A DNA stretch of 64,000 bases, taken from positions 440,512 through 504,511 of the forward strand of contig CAWKLX010000005.1 in NCBI GenBank assembly GCA_963850605.1. Reading direction: 5' to 3'. The notes beneath the pieces are model-generated. The model searched no databases, was not told the DNA's origin, and was given only the letters and a program-made list of their open reading frames with translations. A program made the translations under genes and the position numbers. Origin of the DNA: BOG-908 sp963850605 (GTDB taxonomy: Bacteria; Pseudomonadota; Alphaproteobacteria; Acetobacterales; Acetobacteraceae). Below are positions 51,737 to 60,262 of this stretch, piece after piece (the first letter of the stretch is position 1; every line of letters starts with the position of its first letter).

Positions 51737-52606
51737 ATGATTGATCTGACCGGCCGCGTGGCCATCGTTACCGGCGCGGGCGGCGGTCTGGGCCGGGCGC
51801 ATGCGCGCCTGCTGGCGCGGCGCGGCGCGCGCGTCGTTGTCAACGATCTGGGACCAGCGGCGCAAACGGTGGCCGATGAGATCTGCGGGGCGGGTGGCGA
51901 GGCTGTGGCCAGCCTAGGATCAGTGACCGATCAGTCCGCGGTGACCTCCATGGTGGAGGACGCGCATGCGCGGTGGGGCCGCGTGGACATCCTGGTCAAC
52001 AATGCCGGTATCCTGCGAGACAAATCCTTTGCGAAAATGGACATGGCCGATTTCCGGCTGGTGGTCGACGTGCACCTGATGGGGGCGGCCTACTGCACCA
52101 AGGCGGTGTGGGACATCATGCGCGCGCAGAATTACGGGCGGATTGTTATGACAACCTCGTCCTCCGGCCTCTACGGCAATTTCGGACAGGCCAATTACGG
52201 TGCAGCCAAAATGGCGCTGGTAGGGCTGATGCAGGTGCTCTCGCTGGAGGGCCAGAAGGCCAATATTCGGGTCAACTGCCTGGCGCCGACGGCGGCCACC
52301 GGAATGACCGAAGGCCTGTTGCCGCCGGAGGTGCTGGCCAAGATGACCCCGGACTCAGTCAGCCCAGGGCTGCTGGCGCTGGTGGCCGAGGATGCGCCGA
52401 CCCGCACCATCCTGTGCGCCGGCGCCGGCAGCTACGAGCAGGCGCACATTACGCTGACGCGTGGCCTGTACGTGGGCACCGGCGAGGGCGCACCGGAGCA
52501 AGTTGCGGCGCGCCTGCCCGAAATCGGCGCGCGCGCCGGCGAGGTGGTGCCTGAAAACTCCTGGGCGCAGGGCCAGTCGGAGCTTGAGAAGGCGGCAGCG
52601 GGCTGA
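51737..52606 (+). CDS. short-chain dehydrogenase/reductase
   Basis: A 289-residue SDR (ATG 51737, GAAGGG ahead). Cofactor motif GAGGGLGRAHA (TGxxxGxG form), NNAG at the end of beta-4, catalytic triad Ser in TTSSSGLYG, Tyr in NYGAAKMALVG (Tyr-x-x-x-Lys) and Asn earlier. After the SDR core the chain continues to a longer C-terminus as in the (3R)-hydroxyacyl-CoA dehydrogenase group of multifunctional enzymes. Likely NAD(P)H reductase of a 3-oxoacyl compound; substrate unknown. It is 17 bases after maeB, so cotranscribed. Confidence 0.9.
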   Translation: MIDLTGRVAIVTGAGGGLGRAHARLLARRGARVVVNDLGPAAQTVADEICGAGGEAVASLGSVTDQSAVTSMVEDAHARWGRVDILVNNAGILRDKSFAKMDMADFRLVVDVHLMGAAYCTKAVWDIMRAQNYGRIVMTTSSSGLYGNFGQANYGAAKMALVGLMQVLSLEGQKANIRVNCLAPTAATGMTEGLLPPEVLAKMTPDSVSPGLLALVAEDAPTRTILCAGAGSYEQAHITLTRGLYVGTGEGAPEQVAARLPEIGARAGEVVPENSWAQGQSELEKAAAG

Positions 52607-52616
52607 GCGGCGCCGG

Positions 52617-52955
52617 TTATCGGCCTGCCTGGATTTCCGCCTTGAACTGCGCATAGGCGCGCACGCGGACACGGTATTTGCGCCAGGCCGACGTACCTTC
52701 GTAACGGGCGAAGGGAGCCACCTTCTGCTTGGGGCCGAGGTGTTTCGGGGCGGTTTCCAGAGCGGTTTTGGCGGTGGCGAGCCAGTCGGGTGGCAGTGTG
52801 GCCGTGGCGGTCGCAGGCCCGGGCACGTGGCCGGCCCGTATGGCATGGCGCAACGCACGGGGCGACAGGCCGAGCTGGCGGGCGGCTTCGGGCAGGGTTT
52901 TGGGGGCGACGTCGGTCAAGAATTCGTGTCCGTGCGAAAGTTCGTGGCGGCTCAT
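52617..52955 (-). CDS. hypothetical protein with MerR-like helix-turn-helix
   Basis: A 112-residue protein. The segment TLPEAARQLGLSPRALRHAIRAGHVPGP (about 20-47) is a good helix-turn-helix of the excisionase/MerR-like type. The rest (ATLPPDWLATAKTALETA ... KQKVAPFARYEGTSAWRKYRVRVRAYA) is basic and amphipathic. Function unknown; DNA binding is inferred. It converges with the SDR gene, 10 bases away. Confidence 0.6.
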   Translation of the reverse strand: MSRHELSHGHEFLTDVAPKTLPEAARQLGLSPRALRHAIRAGHVPGPATATATLPPDWLATAKTALETAPKHLGPKQKVAPFARYEGTSAWRKYRVRVRAYAQFKAEIQAGR

Positions 52956-52994
52956 CGCATCGTATGATGGGCGTTCGCAAGGTGGCGGCGCTGG

Positions 52995-53270
52995 TCAGTG
53001 GGCGAGCTGGATGGTTTCGACCACGCGGCCGGCCTCCAGCACCACCACGCGATCCGGGCCGCCGCCGCGCAGGGTGAGTGCGGTGCGGCTACCCAGGCCG
53101 GCCACACCGGCGATCTGCGTGCCCGCGGGCTGGTCCAGCACGGTCAGCCCGGGTGCCGATGGCAGGGCTGCCACCGCCCCCAGGCGGTGGACCAGGGTGA
53201 CGCCGATCACCAGTACGCCGGCCACGATCAGCACGCCCATGGCGATCACCAGGGTCAGCAGGCCGCGCAT
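52995..53270 (-). CDS. small membrane-anchored protein (DUF6476-like)
   Basis: A 91-residue protein. An N-terminal membrane segment (LLTLVIAMGVLIVAGVLVIGVTLVHR, residues 4-29) is followed by a compact beta-rich extracytoplasmic part (GTQIAGVAGLGSRTALTLRGGGPDRVVVLEAGRVVETI). This organisation is common in alphaproteobacterial proteins labelled DUF6476. Function unknown. It is divergent from pyrF. Confidence 0.6.
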   Translation of the reverse strand: MRGLLTLVIAMGVLIVAGVLVIGVTLVHRLGAVAALPSAPGLTVLDQPAGTQIAGVAGLGSRTALTLRGGGPDRVVVLEAGRVVETIQLAH

Positions 53271-53374
53271 GTGGTCACTCCCGCGTGGTTCATGGTTCGT
53301 TAACTTAGCTGCCAGGGTTCATGCCGCGCGCGAGCGTGCTTGCTCCGTTCGCGCTACCGCTTTAGGCCCACGCC

Positions 53375-54115
53375 ATGTCGCTGCTGTCTATGACTCCGCG
53401 CCCACTTCCCACCCGCATGGCCGATCGGCTGATCGTGGCCCTGGACGTGGAGAGCGTGTCGGCGGCGCAGGCCATGGCGGAGCGCTTGGCGGGTTCGGTG
53501 CGGTTTTTCAAGGTGGGGCTATGGCTGCTGATGACGCCGGGGGTCGATCGCTTGATCGACGGTCTGAAAGCATCCGGCCACCGGGTGTTCCTGGATGCCA
53601 AGATGTACGACATCCCGCAGACTGTGGAGCGCGGGGTGGCGGCAGTGGCGGCGCGGGGGTTGGATTTCCTGACCATCCATGGTGACGAGGCCATCATGCG
53701 AGCGGCGGTGCGCGGGCGGGGCAATGCGGACCTCAAACTGTTCGCGGTGACCGTGCTGACCAGTCTGGACGATGCGTCGCTGGCCGAGATGGGCTTTTCT
53801 CATACGGCGCGCGAGCTGGTGGGGCGGCGGGCGGCGGCGGCGGCGCGATGCGGCTGCGACGGGGTGATCGCGTCTGCGGCCGATGATCCGCGCGGTCTCC
53901 GCGCCCTCGCCGGGTCGGAGCGGCTCCTGGTCGCGACGCCGGGCGTGCGCCCGGAAAACGCCGGGATGCAAGACCATCGGCGGTCCGCGACTCCTGGTCA
54001 GGCGATCGCGAGGGGCGCCGACTATCTGGTGGTCGGGCGGCCGATCATCGCGGCGCCCGATCCTGCTGCGGCGGCGCGGGCTATCATCGCGGAGATGGAG
54101 GCGGCCGTCGCGTGA
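53375..54115 (+). CDS. pyrF: orotidine 5'-phosphate decarboxylase
   Basis: A 246-residue TIM-barrel OMP decarboxylase, last step of UMP synthesis. RLIVALDVES near residue 18 supplies the first active-site Asp; the catalytic Lys/Asp array is LDAKMYDIP with Asp74, Lys76 and Asp79; VATPGVRPE and the phosphate-binding GRPIIAAPDP are conserved. ATG 53375 and ATG 53390 are both possible. Overlaps the pseudouridine synthase start by four bases (GTGA). Confidence 0.95.
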   Translation: MSLLSMTPRPLPTRMADRLIVALDVESVSAAQAMAERLAGSVRFFKVGLWLLMTPGVDRLIDGLKASGHRVFLDAKMYDIPQTVERGVAAVAARGLDFLTIHGDEAIMRAAVRGRGNADLKLFAVTVLTSLDDASLAEMGFSHTARELVGRRAAAAARCGCDGVIASAADDPRGLRALAGSERLLVATPGVRPENAGMQDHRRSATPGQAIARGADYLVVGRPIIAAPDPAAAARAIIAEMEAAVA

Positions 54116-55068
54116 CGCCGTTGCTTGTGGTGGCGCCGGACGGGGCGGAGGGCCAACGGGCTGACCGGTTCCTGGCCGATGCGTCGGGCACGCTGTCCAG
54201 GTCGCGCGTCAAAACACTGATCGAGGAAGGGCGGGCGTCCCGCGACGGCGTTGTGATCGCGCAACCGGCCGAGCCGGTGCGGGCGGGCGCGGTGTATGAG
54301 CTGACCCAGCCGGAGCCGGTCTCGGCAGTGCCGCTGCCGCAGAACATCCCGTTCGACATCTTGTACGAGGACGACGCGCTGATCGTGCTGGACAAGCCGG
54401 CCGGCCTCGTTGTGCACCCGGCGCCGGGCAATCAGGACGGCACGCTGGTCAACGCCTTGTTGGCCCATTGCGGCGATACCTTGCCTGGCATCGGCGGGGA
54501 ACGCCGGCCAGGGATCGTGCACCGGCTGGACCGTGACACGTCGGGCGTGATGGTGGTGGCCAAGACCGAGGATGCATTGGCGAAGCTATCGGCCGCATTC
54601 GCCGCGCGTGACATCGAGCGCGCCTATACCGCGCTGGTCTGGGGCGTGCCGGCGCCGGCTTCCGGCGACATCGAGGGGGCGATCGGGCGGGATCCACGCG
54701 ATCGCAAGCGCATGGCGCTGGTGGCCCGTGGGGGCAAGCCGGCCCTGACCCATTACGCGACGCTGCGCGTGTTCCACGCTGCCGTCAGCTTGGTGGAATG
54801 CCGGCTGTCGACCGGCCGTACACACCAAATACGGGTGCATCTCGCCGCGCGGGGCCATCCGGTCGTGGGCGATCCTGTGTATCTGCGCCGCGTGCCGGCG
54901 ACGAGCCGCTCAGTGCCGGAGCTCGCCCGCGCGAAACTGCTGGATTTTCCGCGGCAGGCCCTGCATGCGGCCACGTTGGGATTCGCGCACCCGGTGACGG
55001 GCGAGGCGATGCGGTTCGAGCGTAACCTGCCATTGGATTTTTCCGAATTGGTGACCAGTCTCTCCTAA
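54112..55068 (+). CDS. RluA-family pseudouridine synthase
   Basis: A 318-residue enzyme. An S4 domain (residues ~15-65, QRADRFLADASGTLSRSRVKTLIEEG) precedes the catalytic domain with HRLDRDTSG, in which Asp140 is catalytic. TGRTHQIRVHLAARGHPVVGD is the conserved basic motif. The arrangement fits RluD (23S rRNA positions 1911/1915/1917), but RluC-type enzymes are similar. GTG 54112 overlaps the pyrF stop. It is followed by a regulatory gap and rpoH. Confidence 0.88.
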   Translation: MTPLLVVAPDGAEGQRADRFLADASGTLSRSRVKTLIEEGRASRDGVVIAQPAEPVRAGAVYELTQPEPVSAVPLPQNIPFDILYEDDALIVLDKPAGLVVHPAPGNQDGTLVNALLAHCGDTLPGIGGERRPGIVHRLDRDTSGVMVVAKTEDALAKLSAAFAARDIERAYTALVWGVPAPASGDIEGAIGRDPRDRKRMALVARGGKPALTHYATLRVFHAAVSLVECRLSTGRTHQIRVHLAARGHPVVGDPVYLRRVPATSRSVPELARAKLLDFPRQALHAATLGFAHPVTGEAMRFERNLPLDFSELVTSLS

Positions 55069-55120
55069 AGACGAGGCTTTCACACCGTCGTGAGCAGCGT
55101 TTCGATAGCGTGCGTTATTC

Positions 55121-55149
55121 TTGACTGGACTGCATCGGTCCTGTATCAC
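55121..55149 (+). promoter_or_regulatory. promoter upstream of rpoH
   Basis: TTGACT at 55121-55126 and TATCAC at 55144-55149 with a 17-base spacer. The same region reads CTTG ... CTGTATCACT, so it also resembles a heat-shock sigma element (CTTG with a C-rich -10). It lies about 180 bases before the rpoH start, giving a long untranslated leader. Confidence 0.5.
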
Positions 55150-55331
55150 TCGCAGTGTTGGTCCGGCGGGCGTGCCGGGCCAGATATCGCCGGTCGCGTC
55201 CTGCCGCTGCTTGGGGGACAAGATCGGAGCGATAAACTTACCGCGCTCCACTTTCCGCGCCGGAACCGCATACCGTCTGCGCCGTCAGGGCAGATACCGG
55301 GTGCCGTCACCGGACCATAAGGAGCCGTTCC

Positions 55332-56216
55332 GTGGCCTCTGCTTTCGTCAACGTCGCCCCAGAGGGCAACCTCTCCCGCTACCTGCAGGAGATACGCAAA
55401 TTCCCGATGCTGACCCCCGAGGAGGAGCTGTCGCTCTCCCACGCATGGCGGGACCGTGAGGACATGTCGGCCGCTCACAAGCTGGTCACGTCGCATCTGC
55501 GTCTGGTGGCCAAGATCGCGATGGGTTACCGCGGTTATGGCCTGCCGGTGGGCGAGCTGATCAGCGAAGGCAATGTCGGCATGATGCAGGCCGTCAAGCG
55601 CTTCGACCCCGATCGTGGCTTCCGTCTGGCCACCTACGCCATGTGGTGGATCAGGGCCGCCATCCAGGAATACATCCTGCATAGCTGGTCGTTGGTGAAA
55701 ATGGGAACGACGGCTGCCCAAAAGAAACTATTTTTCAATTTGCGCCGGCTGAAGGGTCAGATGCAGGCCATTGAGGATGGCGACCTGCGTCCGGAACATG
55801 TGTCCAAGATCGCAACAACCTTGGGTGTCCCCGAGCAGGATGTGGTCAGCATGAACCGCCGTCTGGCCGCGCCCGATCACAGCCTGAACGCACCCGTTCG
55901 CGCCGATAGCGAAGGCGAGTGGCAGGATTGGCTGGTCGATGAAGGCGAGAACCAGGAGACGGAGCTTGCCGAGCGTGAGGAGATGTCCGGCCGCAAGGCG
56001 CTGCTCGGCGGGGCACTGACGTCGTTGAATGACCGGGAACGGCACATTTTGATTGAGCGCAGATTGAAGGATAATCCGACGACTTTAGAGGAGCTGTCTC
56101 AGCAGTACAATATCTCGCGGGAGCGGGTGCGGCAGATCGAGGTGCGCGCCTTCGAGAAGCTACAGAAGGCGATGCGCACGCAAGTGGCCGAGCGGCGGCT
56201 GGCGCACGCCGCCTAA
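55332..56216 (+). CDS. rpoH: RNA polymerase heat-shock sigma factor RpoH
   Basis: A 294-residue sigma-32. Region 2 has SHLRLVAKIAMGYRGYGLPVGELISEGNVGMMQAVKRFDPDRGFRLATYAMWWIRAAIQE; the RpoH box QKKLFFNLRRLKGQ, unique to sigma-32, is present; region 4 ERHILIERRLKDNPTTLEELSQQYNISRERVRQIE ends with a DNA-binding HTH. Starts with GTG 55332 after AAGGAGC. The 263-base upstream gap holds a promoter. It directs heat-shock gene transcription, with post-translational control by DnaK and FtsH in other bacteria. Confidence 0.96.
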   Translation: MASAFVNVAPEGNLSRYLQEIRKFPMLTPEEELSLSHAWRDREDMSAAHKLVTSHLRLVAKIAMGYRGYGLPVGELISEGNVGMMQAVKRFDPDRGFRLATYAMWWIRAAIQEYILHSWSLVKMGTTAAQKKLFFNLRRLKGQMQAIEDGDLRPEHVSKIATTLGVPEQDVVSMNRRLAAPDHSLNAPVRADSEGEWQDWLVDEGENQETELAEREEMSGRKALLGGALTSLNDRERHILIERRLKDNPTTLEELSQQYNISRERVRQIEVRAFEKLQKAMRTQVAERRLAHAA

Positions 56217-56288
56217 ACACCATTCTGGGATGCGGCGCGTGGCCGGTTCGGTTGAACCGGCCATTTTCACATGTGGCGCCCGGGCTAC

Positions 56289-56762
56289 TCAGTTATCGTC
56301 CATGCTCCAGATATCTTGGACCTCCTTGATCTCCGCCTCGATAGCCCGGATGCGCGAAGCTTCGCGCACTTCCCAACTTCGCGCGAGAATGACAGGCAAG
56401 ACCTGGCATAGGGCCCAGGCACAGGCGCCAGCACCCCAGGCGAGTGAGATCGTGCCAGGGTCGGAGAGGCTGGCGAGGGCTTGATCCATGCGGTCGCCGG
56501 CGGTCCATAGGCGCCAGGCTGGCCCCAGCGACGCGGCGGCACAGCCGAGGGCGACCGCGCGCGTCAGCCCGGTTTTCGTCGGTTCGAGCAACGGGCAGAT
56601 GGCAGCTGGCGCGAACAGGATAGCGAGCAGAAGGGCGGTGGGTGCGGCGAAGGTGAGCAGCGCACCGCAGGCGAGACCCTGGACCCAGATGACGGAGCTG
56701 CGGGGCTTTGTCGCCTGCGCCTCTATCCGCGCCGGGCCGCCGGCTGGGGAGCGCGCCGTCAT
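56289..56762 (-). CDS. hypothetical membrane protein
   Basis: A 157-residue protein with three to four hydrophobic segments (VIWVQGLACGALLTFAAPTALLLAILFAPAAIC, and LAWGAGACAWALCQVLPVILA) and a charged, helical C-terminal tail with SRIRAIEAEIKEVQDIWSM. No catalytic motif. Its start overlaps the stop of the pseudokinase gene (ATGA), so the two are translationally coupled and their products may interact in the membrane; that is inferred. Confidence 0.6.
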   Translation of the reverse strand: MTARSPAGGPARIEAQATKPRSSVIWVQGLACGALLTFAAPTALLLAILFAPAAICPLLEPTKTGLTRAVALGCAAASLGPAWRLWTAGDRMDQALASLSDPGTISLAWGAGACAWALCQVLPVILARSWEVREASRIRAIEAEIKEVQDIWSMDDN

Positions 56763-58714
56763 GGGATGGCGAGCGCCAGTGCGGCGCCGAGACTGGCGAT
56801 CAGGCCGGCCCCGGTCACGAGTTCGACACCGAGCAGCTCGGCCGCTTCGGCACGGCCCGGCGCGGTCTGGGCGATCTGCGCGAGCATCTGGCGCAGCGTT
56901 TCTACCCGCTGGGCGGCCGCTTTTGCATTGGTCGCGTCGGCCTGCCTGGCCGCTGCGTCATCCACCACGTCCAGCATGGCGGCGATCTGGCCCGCCTGCG
57001 CCGCGTTTTTCGCCTTTTCTTCAAGTTCGGCGCGAGTGCGCCGATTCTTCCATTCGTCGAGCGAGACAAGGCCGCTGCTGACTAGCCAGCCGGCCAAGCC
57101 TGGAAGGGGATCCGGATGCAGCCGGGCCTGCAGGCGGCCGAAGAGGCGCAGCAGAGCCAGCCGGTCTTGTGGAGCGGCAAAGCTGGACATGTACGCGAGT
57201 TCGCCGGCGAAGGCCGGATCGATTCGGGCAGCCAGAAAGGCGGCGATGTGCGCGTCGATCGGTGGCCGGGTGCGGTCCGCGTCCGGCGCCGATTGATCAA
57301 GTGCGTCCAGCAGATCGGCCGCGCGCACCACCGGCCGGCCACCCAGCAGCTTCGAGGCGCAGGGCAGCATCGGGTTTGTCCCGTAGGTAAGCCGCCAGAT
57401 GCCGCCCGCAGGTCCGCGCGCGGTCAACCAGGCGCGCCAGTCCCGCTGCTCGTCCCGGAAACCTTGCGGCTCGGCACGGCGTGGCGAGGCTGCGTAGAAA
57501 TGGCCAACCGCTTCGTTCAGCACGACCTGTTCGAGAGAGGAGGTGGCTTCGGGCGAAGCACCGACCAGGGCCGTGCCCAAGCCGTCCGGCTGGATTGCTG
57601 TGCCGCGCCAGATGAGCGGCGCGAGCGGATCGATCGCGGCGATGCCGCGCATCAGGATCAGACCCTGCGCGCGCGCATCATCGACGCTGGCCGTGTCGGT
57701 GCGCCGCGTCACATCCTCCACCTGCATGCCCAGCTGCGGGTCGCCCAGGCAACGGCGTAGCCAGCGTTCGACCTCGCCGGACCTGAGCAAGACGTGGCCC
57801 CGCTCGGGCCGCAGCCCCAGCGCCCAGGCGAGCTCGCGCGCGGTCCATGCCTGCACGCCGCCCACGTTCAGGGGCAATTGCGCCCGGCGGGGTGGGCGGG
57901 TTGCCAGACGGCGGGCACGCGCCTGTTCCGGCCGCAGTAACATCGCGGCGGAGGGGCGGTGGTCGGGATCGTCGGCCAGCATACCACGCAACAGGTCGGC
58001 CAAGAGCGGCGGCAGCAGGGCACCCTCCGTCAGGGCGGCAAAACTGCCCAGCGTCACCTTGCGATCGAGCATGGCGGCATTGTCCAGCTCGGTCATCGGC
58101 ATACGGCCCAGCGCCAAAGCGAGCAGAGTAACGCCCAGCGCATAGACATCATCTGCGATCGTGCCCTCGCCGCGGCCATTCGGCAGGCATCGTGCCATGT
58201 AGGTGGGCTCGTAGATGGCGGGTTGCTGGCTGGCGGGCGGGGCGGCCCAGAACGGGCCAAGGGTGACCGGGTCGCGCGGGCCAGCCCGGAACAGATTGTC
58301 GGCATTGATGGCGCGGTGGGTCAGCCCCAGTGCGGCAAGGGTTGCGAGCGCGGCCGCGGCCGGCTGCAGAACGTGCGTCATCAGCTCCGCCTCTCGCCAC
58401 GGCTGCGGGCCGATCTTGACCTGGTTGGCGGGCACGCAATCGGCAACGATATACCAGCCCGGCTTGCCCGCCGGATCCCACCCCAGGCCGTATTCAATGG
58501 GAAGCACTAAATGCGGCACGGGTGCCCGCCCGCCCGCCCGGGCGATGCGAGGACGCGCGGGCAAGTGCGGCTGGGTTTCCACCGCCATCAGCTTCAGCCC
58601 GGTATCCCGCCTGTCGATCACGGGCCACGCGCGCAAGCCGCCCTGCAGCTGGAAAGCGGGCCGGCTTCCATCAATGCGATAATAGGTGGCGATCAGGCCG
58701 TTGTCGTCCGGCAT
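56759..58714 (-). CDS. protein-kinase-like protein (probable pseudokinase) with C-terminal membrane anchor
   Basis: A 651-residue protein. Residues ~50-270 resemble a serine/threonine kinase domain: GLTHRAINADNLF (HRD motif changed to His133-Arg134-Ala135, Asp lost), then LGPF instead of DFG, then YEPTYMA with an APE-like segment, and DDVYALGVTLLALALGRMP as in helix F. With the catalytic Asp and the DFG Asp both missing it should be inactive. A helical/coiled region follows (RTRAELEEKAKNAAQAGQIAAMLDV) and the last ~15 residues (GAGLIASLGAALALAIP) are a membrane anchor. It is coupled to the small membrane protein downstream. It may be a scaffold or sensor. Confidence 0.75.
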   Translation of the reverse strand: MPDDNGLIATYYRIDGSRPAFQLQGGLRAWPVIDRRDTGLKLMAVETQPHLPARPRIARAGGRAPVPHLVLPIEYGLGWDPAGKPGWYIVADCVPANQVKIGPQPWREAELMTHVLQPAAAALATLAALGLTHRAINADNLFRAGPRDPVTLGPFWAAPPASQQPAIYEPTYMARCLPNGRGEGTIADDVYALGVTLLALALGRMPMTELDNAAMLDRKVTLGSFAALTEGALLPPLLADLLRGMLADDPDHRPSAAMLLRPEQARARRLATRPPRRAQLPLNVGGVQAWTARELAWALGLRPERGHVLLRSGEVERWLRRCLGDPQLGMQVEDVTRRTDTASVDDARAQGLILMRGIAAIDPLAPLIWRGTAIQPDGLGTALVGASPEATSSLEQVVLNEAVGHFYAASPRRAEPQGFRDEQRDWRAWLTARGPAGGIWRLTYGTNPMLPCASKLLGGRPVVRAADLLDALDQSAPDADRTRPPIDAHIAAFLAARIDPAFAGELAYMSSFAAPQDRLALLRLFGRLQARLHPDPLPGLAGWLVSSGLVSLDEWKNRRTRAELEEKAKNAAQAGQIAAMLDVVDDAAARQADATNAKAAAQRVETLRQMLAQIAQTAPGRAEAAELLGVELVTGAGLIASLGAALALAIP

Positions 58715-58877
58715 GAGCCCACTCTATGGGAGATTGATTAACGCACCCCCAATGCGTGGACGGCTGGCGGACAAGACGTACGCTGGCATGGCGTGAACCG
58801 GTTCCGCATCCGTGACCAGATGGCGATCCAGGAACACGTTATCCGATCCGTCGGTATTGCACGGCGGATGAACCTGG

Positions 58878-60169
58878 TCAGTCCTGAAAAGGATCGCGCA
58901 CCAGGATGGTGTCGTCCCGCTCCGGGCTGGTGGACAGCAGCGTGACCGGCGCTTCCACCAGCTCCTCAATGCGGCGCACGTATTTGATGGCCTGCGCTGG
59001 CAATTCGGCCCAGGAGCGCGCCCCGCGCGTACTGTCGCGCCAGCCTTCCACGGTCTCGTACACTGGCCGGGCGGCTGCCTGGGCGCCGGGAGCGGCGGGA
59101 AGATGGTCCACGCGGCGGCCGCCAATATCGTAACCGGTGCAGATATGGAGGCTGTCCATGCCGTCCAGCACGTCCAGTTTTGTCAAAGCAAGGCCCGCAA
59201 TGCCGCCGACGCGCACTGCCTGGCGCACCAGCGCCGCGTCGAACCAGCCGCAACGGCGCGGGCGGCCGGTCACGGTACCGAATTCATGGCCGCGCTCACC
59301 CAGCTTTCGTCCGGTCGCGTCGTGCAGCTCGGTTGGGAACGGGCCGGCGCCCACGCGCGTGGTGTAGGCCTTGGCAATGCCCAGAACGAAGCCCACGGCA
59401 CCGGGTCCCACGCCGCTCCCGCTGGCGGCCGTGGCGGCCACGGTGTTGCTGCTGGTCACGAACGGGTAGGTGCCGTGATCCACGTCCAGCATCACCGCCT
59501 GCGCGCCCTCGAACAGGATGCGACGCCCCTGCCGGCGCAATCTCGTCCAGCCGCGCCCAGACTGGCTCGATATAGGGCAGCAGCATCGGGGCGATCGCCA
59601 TCAACCCGTCCAGCAGGGCCTGCTTTTCGAAAACGTCGGCGCCCAGGCCGCGCAGCAGCGTATTGTGGTGCAGCAGCAGCTCGTCCAGCTTGGCCGATAG
59701 CGTTTCGGGCTCCGCCAGATCGCAGGCGCGTATGGCGCGCCTGGCCACCTTGTCCTCGTAAGCCGGGCCGATGCCGCGCCCCGTCGTGCCGATTTTTGCT
59801 CGCCGCGCGCGGCTTCCCGTGCGCGGTCGAGCGCGCCGTGCAGCGGCAGGATCAGCGTCGCGTTCTCGGCGATGCGCAGCGTGTCCGGCGACACCGCCAG
59901 GCCCTGCGCCTGCACGCGGTCGATCTCGGCCAGCAGCGCCTCCGGGTCGATCACCACGCCATTGCCGATAATGCCCAGCTTGCCGCGCACCAGGCCGCTG
60001 GGTAGCAGCGACTGAGCTTGTAGGTCTGGTTGCCCACGACCAGCGTATGACCTGCGTTATGGCCGCCCTGGAAGCGCACCACCACATCGGCGCGGCTGGC
60101 GAGCCAATCGACGACCTTGCCTTTGCCCTCGTCGCCCCACTGCGCGCCGATGACAGCCACGTTCGCCAT
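58878..60169 (-). CDS. purA: adenylosuccinate synthetase, reading frame interrupted three times
   Basis: IMP + aspartate + GTP to adenylosuccinate, the first AMP-specific step. All parts are present in three frames: MANVAVIGAQWGDEGKGKVVDWL with QGGHNAGHT (start 60169), KLGIIGNGVVIDPEALL and ILPLHGALDRAREAARGEQ, then IGTTGRGIGPAYEDK, then RRQGRRILFEGAQAVMLDVDHGTYPFVTSSN and RPRRCGWFDAALVRQAVRVGG, ending LLSTSPERDD. Breaks: about 60002-60010 (one base lost), about 59795 (one A lost in a run of As, EQK|IGTT), and about 59525-59545 (one base gained). Corrected length is 430 residues, like E. coli. Because PurA is essential for adenine synthesis without salvage, sequencing indels are the likely cause. 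Confidence 0.9.
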
Positions 60170-60189
60170 AGACCCGCCCCTAACTTCGC

Positions 60190-60262
60190 AAACGTTTTTT
60201 GCTTCTTTCGTTCAAGCAAGAAGAATTTTCTTTTCTGAAAAAAAGAAGCAAACGACTTTCAT
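60190..60262. repeat. AT-rich hairpin repeat, family 2
   Basis: AACGTTTTTTGCTTCTTTCG ... AAAAAAAGAAGCAAACGACTTTC. Closely similar to 9086-9164. It fills the gap between hisZ and purA and ends within the hisZ stop codon region. Confidence 0.73.
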
